From contig NZ_DLHQ01000050.1 in the NCBI RefSeq assembly GCF_002483305.1, positions 35,899-99,898 of the forward strand: 64,000 nucleotides of DNA, given 5' to 3'. This DNA comes from Brevundimonas sp. UBA7664 (GTDB lineage Bacteria; Pseudomonadota; Alphaproteobacteria; Caulobacterales; Caulobacteraceae). Under the pieces are notes generated by a model, which was given only the letters and a program-made list of their open reading frames with translations, did not search any database and had not been told where the DNA came from. The position numbers and the translations under genes were made by a program. Shown piece after piece: positions 59,227-64,000 of this stretch (positions are counted from its first letter, which is position 1; every line of letters starts with the position of its first letter).

Positions 59227-59961
59227 CTATGCCCGGCCCAGCCGCTCGACCGAGCGGCGGGACAGGTCGTTGGCGTTCTCGATCATCCGCGTCACGCTCT
59301 CGTAGGCGCGCTGGATCTCGATCAGATTGGTGATCTCGAGGATCGGATTGACGTTGGAGCCTTCCAGCATGCCCTGACGCACGCGGGCGTCCGTGGCCTC
59401 GATGGCGACGGCGTTGGAGGCGTTGCGGTACAGGCCGTCGCCGCCTTTTTCGAGCGCGGCCAGGGTATCGAAGCGAACCACCGACAGCCGGCCGACCGGC
59501 TCGCCGTTCTGGCTGATCGTGCCATCCGCGGCCACGGCGGGTTCGCCCAGCGAGCGGTCCAGAATGATGTCGCCGCCGTCGCCCTGCACGGCCGCGCCGC
59601 CCTGGGTGGTCAGCCGGCCTTCGGGGTCGAGGGTGAAGGCGCCGTCGCGGGTATAGGCCTCGCCGGCGCCGTCGTTCAGCTTGAAGAAGGCGCCTTCGCC
59701 CTCGATGGCGAAGTCCAGATCACGGCTGGTCTGTTCCAGCGCCGCCTGGCCGTAGTCGCGGCCGACGCCGTTATCCAGCACGAAGCTGACGCCCGGCCGG
59801 ATGAAGGCGTTGCGGGCCCGCTCGCCGATCTCGGCGCCGAGCAGCAGTTGTTCGACCTTGAAGCCGGTGGTGTCCGCATTGGCGATGTTGTTGGCCACGA
59901 TGTCGAGCTCGCGGCGCAGCGTCATCTGGCGTGACAGTCCGACATAGGCGGCGTTTTCCAC
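59227..59961 (-). CDS. flgF: flagellar proximal rod protein FlgF
   Basis: A 244-residue rod protein from GTG 59961 with GGAG upstream; begins VENAAYVGLSRQMTL and contains LDIVANNIANADTTGFKVEQ. It is a component of the proximal rod. First gene of the operon flgF-flgG-flgA-flgH. A consensus sigma54 promoter lies 28 bp upstream of the start (59989-60003), making it a class III-type flagellar operon. Confidence 0.96.
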   Translation of the reverse strand: MENAAYVGLSRQMTLRRELDIVANNIANADTTGFKVEQLLLGAEIGERARNAFIRPGVSFVLDNGVGRDYGQAALEQTSRDLDFAIEGEGAFFKLNDGAGEAYTRDGAFTLDPEGRLTTQGGAAVQGDGGDIILDRSLGEPAVAADGTISQNGEPVGRLSVVRFDTLAALEKGGDGLYRNASNAVAIEATDARVRQGMLEGSNVNPILEITNLIEIQRAYESVTRMIENANDLSRRSVERLGRA

Positions 59962-59988
59962 GGGGCGGCTCCTTTCGCCCATCCCCTC

Positions 59989-60003
59989 GCAATGGTCGTG
60001 CCA
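59989..60003 (-). promoter_or_regulatory. sigma54 (-24/-12) promoter of the flgF operon
   Basis: On the minus strand TGGCACGACCATTGC gives the consensus TGGCACG-N4-TTGC of sigma54 promoters, 28 bases before the flgF GTG. Expected transcription start is near 59977. In Caulobacter, rod and hook operons are sigma54 dependent. Confidence 0.88.
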
Positions 60004-60057
60004 ACAGGGTTAATCCATTGCCGGCGGGCTTCTGGCCGGGATTTCCCACCGTCTCAC

Positions 60058-60074
60058 CCGGCAGGATTTGCCGG
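60058..60074. promoter_or_regulatory. candidate FlbD-type (ftr-like) enhancer site
   Basis: CCGGCA (60058-60063), spacer GGATT, TGCCGG (60069-60074): a perfect inverted repeat about 90 bp upstream of the predicted flgF start. It resembles Caulobacter ftr elements bound by FlbD, which activate sigma54 class III flagellar promoters and repress class II ones. Identity is by resemblance only. Confidence 0.55.
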
Positions 60075-60077
60075 TTC

Positions 60078-60094
60078 TTAGCGGCTCGTTAACC
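60078..60094 (+). promoter_or_regulatory. candidate CtrA box for the fliL operon
   Basis: TTAG-N7-TTAACC (TTAG 60078-60081, spacer CGGCTCG, TTAACC 60089-60094) matches the CtrA consensus TTAA-N7-TTAAC at all but one position. It lies 44 bp upstream of the fliL ATG and would be the class II control point of fliL-fliM, while sigma54 serves the divergent flgF operon. Confidence 0.6.
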
Positions 60095-60137
60095 AAAAAA
60101 CGTTCGTATGGACCGAGAGATTCTCGGGGCACGTTCC

Positions 60138-60791
60138 ATGTTCAAATTCGGCAAGAAGAAGGGCCCAAAGGAAGGCGGGGACGATGCCGGCAACCTGCCC
60201 GCCGTTTCCGACGCGCCCCCTGCCGAGGGCGAAGAGGGCGCGCCGAAGAAAAAGAAGCTGCCCCTGCTGTTCATCGTCATTCCGGCCGCGCTGGTCGTGC
60301 TGGGCGGTGGCGGCGGCGCGGCCTTCTTCATGATGCAGCCCAAGCCGGCCTCGACGGAAGAGGACGGTCACGGCGCCGAGAAGAAGGGCGGTCATGAGAA
60401 GAAGGCCGAAAAGAAGAGCGGGGGACATGGCGCCGCCGACGGTCCGGCCGATCCGGCTTTGGGCGTCATCGCCGAGGGGCCGGACGGCGTCACCTTCCTG
60501 ACCCTGCCTGACATGGTGGTGAACATCCAGGCGCCGGACGGCCGTCCGACCTTCCTGAAGCTGAAGCTCACCTTGGAGACCCACGACGCCCATGTGGCCG
60601 AGCAGCTGCAGGCCGAGATGCCGCGAATGCAGGACATGTTCCAGGGCTTCCTGCGCGAACTGCGCCCTGAGGACCTTGCCGGTTCAGCCGGCAGTTTCCA
60701 GCTCCGCGCCGAAATCCTCCGACGGGTCAATCTGATCGCGGCCCCGGGCAAGGTCGACGCCGTTCTGATCGAAGAAATGCTGGTGCAGTAG
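60138..60791 (+). CDS. fliL: flagellar basal-body-associated protein FliL
   Basis: A 217-residue inner-membrane protein from ATG 60138. Residues about 1-35 are a charged cytoplasmic part, residues about 38-62 a membrane segment (LLFIVIPAALVVLGGG), then a Lys/Glu-rich periplasmic linker and the conserved C-terminal FliL domain (VVNIQAPDGRPTFLKLKLTL). It stabilises the stator. First gene of the fliL-fliM-pflI-like-motE series, with a CtrA-like box upstream. Confidence 0.92.
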   Translation: MFKFGKKKGPKEGGDDAGNLPAVSDAPPAEGEEGAPKKKKLPLLFIVIPAALVVLGGGGGAAFFMMQPKPASTEEDGHGAEKKGGHEKKAEKKSGGHGAADGPADPALGVIAEGPDGVTFLTLPDMVVNIQAPDGRPTFLKLKLTLETHDAHVAEQLQAEMPRMQDMFQGFLRELRPEDLAGSAGSFQLRAEILRRVNLIAAPGKVDAVLIEEMLVQ

Positions 60792-60793
60792 GC

Positions 60794-61876
60794 ATGACCG
60801 ACGCGGCTTTCGCCGACAGCGCCGACCCGTTCGCGGAAGCAGCCGATCCGGCGATGGATACGGATGGGGAAGCCCGTTCGGCCACGCTCTCCGAACGGGT
60901 TCTGAACCAGGACGAGATCGACAGCCTGCTGGGCTTCGACATGGGCGAGGGCGATGACGGCGAGCGGTCGGGCATCCGCGCCATCATCAACTCGGCCCTG
61001 GTGTCCTACGAGCGCCTGCCGATGCTCGAGATCGTCTTCGACCGCCTGGTGCGGTTGATGACGACGTCGCTGCGCAACTTCACCTCGGACAACGTCGAGG
61101 TCAGCCTCGACAACATCTCCTCGATCCGGTTCGGCGACTATCTCAACTCCATCCCCCTGCCGGCCATCCTGGCGGTGTTCCGGGCCGAGGAGCTGGACAA
61201 CTACGGTCTGCTGACGGTCGATTCCAACCTGATCTATTCGATCGTCGACGTGCTGCTGGGCGGACGCCGCGGCACGGCGGCCCTGCGCATCGAGGGCCGG
61301 CCCTACACCACGATCGAGCGGGTGCTGGTCCAGCGGATGGTCGAGGTCGTGCTGGCCGACGCCCGCGCCGCCTTCGAGCCCCTGACGCCGGTGCATTTCA
61401 GCCTCGACCGGCTGGAGACCAACCCGCGCTTCGCCGCCATCGCCCGCCCGGCCAACGCCGCCATCCTGGTCAAGCTGCGCATCGACATGGAGGACCGGGG
61501 CGGGCGTATCGAACTGCTGCTGCCCTACGCCACGCTGGAGCCCATCCGGAAGATGCTGCTGCAGCAGTTCATGGGTGAGAAATTCGGCCGCGACAACATC
61601 TGGGAAGGCCACCTGGCCACCGAACTCTGGACCACGGAAACCGAGGTCCGGGCCGTGCTGGACGAGCAGCAGCTGCCACTCTCCAAGGTGCTCGATCTGA
61701 AGGTCGGCGACACCCTGATGCTCAACGCCACGCCCGATTCGGACATCTCGGTCCGCTGCGGCTCCATTCCGGTGACGACCGGCAAGATGGGCCGCAAGGG
61801 CCAGCATATCGCCGTGCGGATCGAGGCGCCGATCAGCGTCGAGGCCGCCACCAGTCTGACCAAGGGAAGACGCTGA
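60794..61876 (+). CDS. fliM: flagellar motor switch protein FliM
   Basis: A 360-residue switch protein. The N-terminal CheY-binding motif NQDEIDSLLGFD is at residues 36-47; the CheC-like core (SALVSYERLPMLEIVFDRLV) and C-terminal SpoA domain (PLSKVLDLKVGDTLML) follow. FliM forms the C ring and switches rotation. The TGA overlaps the next gene start and it begins 2 bp after fliL. Confidence 0.97.
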   Translation: MTDAAFADSADPFAEAADPAMDTDGEARSATLSERVLNQDEIDSLLGFDMGEGDDGERSGIRAIINSALVSYERLPMLEIVFDRLVRLMTTSLRNFTSDNVEVSLDNISSIRFGDYLNSIPLPAILAVFRAEELDNYGLLTVDSNLIYSIVDVLLGGRRGTAALRIEGRPYTTIERVLVQRMVEVVLADARAAFEPLTPVHFSLDRLETNPRFAAIARPANAAILVKLRIDMEDRGGRIELLLPYATLEPIRKMLLQQFMGEKFGRDNIWEGHLATELWTTETEVRAVLDEQQLPLSKVLDLKVGDTLMLNATPDSDISVRCGSIPVTTGKMGRKGQHIAVRIEAPISVEAATSLTKGRR

Positions 61877-62421
61877 TGACCGGAATGATCCTCGACGGCG
61901 TACTCATGCTGTTGCTGGTGGCCGCGCTCGGCTACGGCGTGCGGCTGGAAAAGAAGCTGTCGGCCCTGCGCGCCGGCCAACAGGCCTTCGCGACCGCCGT
62001 CACCGAGCTCAACACCGCGGCGGGCCGGGCCGAGTCGGCGTTGGCCAGTCTGCGCGCCTCCGGCCACGAGACGGACCTGCTGCACGACCGCATCGTCAAG
62101 GCGCGTGAAGTCAGGGCGCAGCTGGAATCGCTGATCGCCCGGGGACCGGACACCCCGAGGGCCCCGGTGCGGGATGTTCCGAAGCCGACGCTGGTCTCCG
62201 CCCCGGCGGCCCCCGTCGCCGTGACTGCTGACGACGAACGCGCCCTGCGCATGGCGGCGCTGGCGGAACGCATCCAGGGCATGGCGCCGGCCAATCGCGC
62301 GGCCGCCCCCGTCGCCGCCATCCTCGGCGCCCTGACCGCCGGACGGACCGCTAACCAGGCTGCGAAGCAAAGTCTCAACCAGACGCGCCGCAATCTGGAC
62401 GAAGACCTCTTCGCCGCCTGA
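61876..62421 (+). CDS. DUF6468 protein, probable PflI-like flagellar positioning protein
   Basis: A 181-residue bitopic membrane protein. The N-terminus has one membrane segment (MILDGVLMLLLVAALGYG); the rest is helical, with TELNTAAGRAESALASLRAS and HDRIVKAREVRAQLESLI, then an Ala/Pro-rich linker. Its position right after fliM (overlapping stop/start) and its size match the Caulobacter gene I recall as pflI, needed for polar placement of the flagellum. The assignment is by synteny and domain, not by a residue-level match, so the symbol is left blank. Confidence 0.7.
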   Translation: MTGMILDGVLMLLLVAALGYGVRLEKKLSALRAGQQAFATAVTELNTAAGRAESALASLRASGHETDLLHDRIVKAREVRAQLESLIARGPDTPRAPVRDVPKPTLVSAPAAPVAVTADDERALRMAALAERIQGMAPANRAAAPVAAILGALTAGRTANQAAKQSLNQTRRNLDEDLFAA

Positions 62422-62488
62422 GCCTTTTCTCGCCCTGTGCCCGGCGCGCGTCGCCGGGCGGTTTTGGGGCCTATTCGAGTAGCCGATC

Positions 62489-63244
62489 ATGAGCAAGATT
62501 CCCCGCCTGCTGCCCCTGATCGCCGTCGCCATCGGCGGGGTGGTCCTGGTTCGCGCCGTCGGCGTCGCGCCCGGCCTGTTCGACGGCGCGAAGGCGTGGG
62601 CCGAGGAAGCCGCGCCCGCCGCCGCCGCTGCCGCTCCGGCCGCCGCGATCTGCGCCCTGACGCCCGAGCAACTGGCCCAGCAGGCGGGTATTTCACCGGC
62701 CGAGCTGCGCATCCTGCAGTCGCTGGCCGGCCGCCGCACCGAGCTGGACGCCCGCGACGCCGATCTGGCCTCGATGCTGCCGCTGCTGGCCACGGCCGAA
62801 CAGAAGCTGGACGCCCGGGTGGCGGCGCTGGAGGCCGTGAAGGCCGAGGTCCGGGTCCTGTTGGGCCAGGTCAGCGAGCAGGAGAAGGCCGAGAACGACC
62901 GGATGGTGGCCGTCTATTCCGCCATGCGTCCCCGCGAGGCGGCCCGCGTCTTCGCCACCCTCGACGATGATGTCCGTCTGCCGGTCGCCGCCGCCATGCG
63001 ACCGCGGTCGCTGGCCGCCATCATGGCCCAGATGGATCCCGCCGCCGCCCGCAGCCTGACGGAGAAGCTGTCCCGTCGGTTCGAGGCGCGCCAGCAGCTG
63101 GCCGCCCGCGCCGCCGCCGCGTCCGCCGCCGCGGCGGCGGCCTTGGCGGAGCCGCCGCGCAGCTTCAACTTCGGCTGGTTGATCCTGGCGGCCGCCGGCA
63201 TTGCTGCTGCCTTGATCGCGCTGTTCCTGTACGCACCGCACTGA
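62489..63244 (+). CDS. MotE-like MgtE_N-domain protein
   Basis: A 251-residue protein. The N-terminus has a membrane/signal segment (LLPLIAVAIGGVVLVRAVGV), then an Ala-rich stretch, a coiled-coil region (about 90-135), and a compact helical MgtE_N-type repeat domain (YSAMRPREAARVFATLDDD, LAAIMAQMDPAAARSL) as in MotE, the chaperone of motility protein MotC. The C-terminus ends with a second membrane-like segment (LILAAAGIAAALIALFLY), which typical MotE proteins lack. Follows the DUF6468 gene by 67 bp. Confidence 0.8.
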   Translation: MSKIPRLLPLIAVAIGGVVLVRAVGVAPGLFDGAKAWAEEAAPAAAAAAPAAAICALTPEQLAQQAGISPAELRILQSLAGRRTELDARDADLASMLPLLATAEQKLDARVAALEAVKAEVRVLLGQVSEQEKAENDRMVAVYSAMRPREAARVFATLDDDVRLPVAAAMRPRSLAAIMAQMDPAAARSLTEKLSRRFEARQQLAARAAAASAAAAAALAEPPRSFNFGWLILAAAGIAAALIALFLYAPH

Positions 63245-63265
63245 CACAGGCGCCTTGCGTCGGGC

Positions 63266-64000
63266 TCAGCGCGGCGCCGGTGGTTCCCGCGCGATCTCGG
63301 GGTCGGTCACCGCGCGGCGCGCCAGCTGCGCTTCGCGGTGAGCGATGTAGGCGTTGGCGAAGAAGATGATGGCGGCGCCGGCAACGATCCAGGCGTCGAG
63401 GTACTCCTCGAACAGCAGGTAGCCGGCAGCGGCGACGATCGGCACCTGCAGGAAGCTGATTGGCGTCAGCATCGATGCCTCGCCGAGCTTCAGCGCGCGC
63501 GCCCAGCACATGTGGCCGGCCGTGCCGAAGAACCCTGCCAGCACGATCCACAGCCAGGTGATGCCCTGCGGGTTCTCCCACACCCACAGGGCCGGCAGCA
63601 GTGACATCGGCACCCACAACAGGGTGGTGTAGAGCACGATCGCGTCCGGCTTTTCGGTGCGCGAAAGGAACTTGATGCTGATCGCCACCGCCGCGCTCAG
63701 CGCCGCCGCCAGCAGCGCTACCAGCACCCCGGGGCTGAACTCCGCACCCGGCCGCAGGATCAGGACCACACCGACGAAACCCAGCGCGACCGCGGTCCAG
63801 CGTCGCGCACGCACGACTTCCCCCAGCACCAGGACCGCGCCGATGGTCACGAACAGCGGCGTCGAGTAGGACAGCGAAACCGCCTGCGCCAGCGGCAGGT
63901 TCACGATCGCCCAGAAGCCGCAGAGCATCGAGACGATGCCGATGGCCGAGCGGAACACATACAGCGGCAGCTTGGCGGTCTTGAGCAGTCCGCTGCCGTG
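63266..64000 (-). CDS. EamA/DMT-superfamily transporter, N-terminus beyond window edge
   Basis: About 245 residues of a drug/metabolite transporter with a frame running off the right edge. Two EamA repeats with about eight visible membrane segments (IVSMLCGFWAIVNLPLAQA, AVALGFVGVVLIL, SFLQVPIVAAAGYLLFEEY). It probably exports a small metabolite. Convergent with the MotE-like gene, 21 bp away. Confidence 0.88.
   Translation of the reverse strand, partial: HGSGLLKTAKLPLYVFRSAIGIVSMLCGFWAIVNLPLAQAVSLSYSTPLFVTIGAVLVLGEVVRARRWTAVALGFVGVVLILRPGAEFSPGVLVALLAAALSAAVAISIKFLSRTEKPDAIVLYTTLLWVPMSLLPALWVWENPQGITWLWIVLAGFFGTAGHMCWARALKLGEASMLTPISFLQVPIVAAAGYLLFEEYLDAWIVAGAAIIFFANAYIAHREAQLARRAVTDPEIAREPPAPR

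Overview
The window is about 64 kb of a GC-rich chromosome from an alphaproteobacterium, most likely a Caulobacterales member close to Brevundimonas. Three things point there: the flgF-flgG-flgA-flgH operon diverging from fliL-fliM-(DUF6468/PflI-like)-motE, with sigma54, FlbD-like and CtrA-like sites between them; a class I PHA synthase; and many four-base ATGA/GTGA gene overlaps. The assignment comes from gene content and order only.

Layout. 1-5057 (minus): an aryl-CoA catabolic operon with its own MarR regulator, comprising a fused salicylyl-/2-aminobenzoyl-CoA monooxygenase-reductase, SDR, MarR, enoyl-CoA hydratase and acyl-CoA dehydrogenase (cut by the left edge). 5144-9058: ROK sugar kinase, LysR regulator, a 62-residue ORF and phaC. 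9080-11766 (minus): DNA-damage exonuclease and ATP-dependent DNA ligase pair. 11856-16024: exported DUF305/LVIVD protein with a Met/His-rich linker, and a GH13 alpha-glucosidase. 16159-22831 (minus): a compact histidine operon, yerC-hisG-hisD-[hisC-like::hisB]-hisH-hisA-hisF-hisIE. 22907-27575 (minus): 2-oxoacid:ferredoxin oxidoreductase KorAB with a GltD-like FAD/4Fe-4S partner.

27703-36576 is an accessory region: regulators, two CPBP intramembrane proteases, a FixH/YtkA-like secreted protein, a 49-residue Cys-rich metallothionein-like protein, an MFS exporter and a cupin. 36716-42773 has a cyclic-nucleotide theme: a Pycsar-effector-like (DUF5706) membrane protein, a CpdA-like phosphodiesterase, a CHASE2 class III adenylate cyclase, a FecR-domain protein and an outer-membrane barrel. 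42974-43221 holds a decayed IS6-type transposase end. 43496-52121 is an AraC regulator and a 2391-residue autotransporter with a repetitive passenger. 52376-56921 holds tRNA-Ser(GGA), msrA, a YjbR-like gene, a DUF885 peptidase and three tandem, diverged copies of an unrecognised exported family. 57071-63244 is the flagellar block, and 63266-64000 a truncated EamA transporter.

Most notable is the HisB gene. Its N-terminal third is a HisC-like aminotransferase domain in which the PLP lysine is replaced by leucine and other cofactor contacts are missing, so it looks like a pseudo-enzyme fused to an intact dehydratase. The his operon also has the gammaproteobacterial gene order, with a TrpR-like YerC, a long-form HisG and a HisIE fusion, which suggests lateral origin. 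The cyclase / phosphodiesterase / DUF5706 neighbourhood and the tandem triplet of small exported proteins are the other places worth study.
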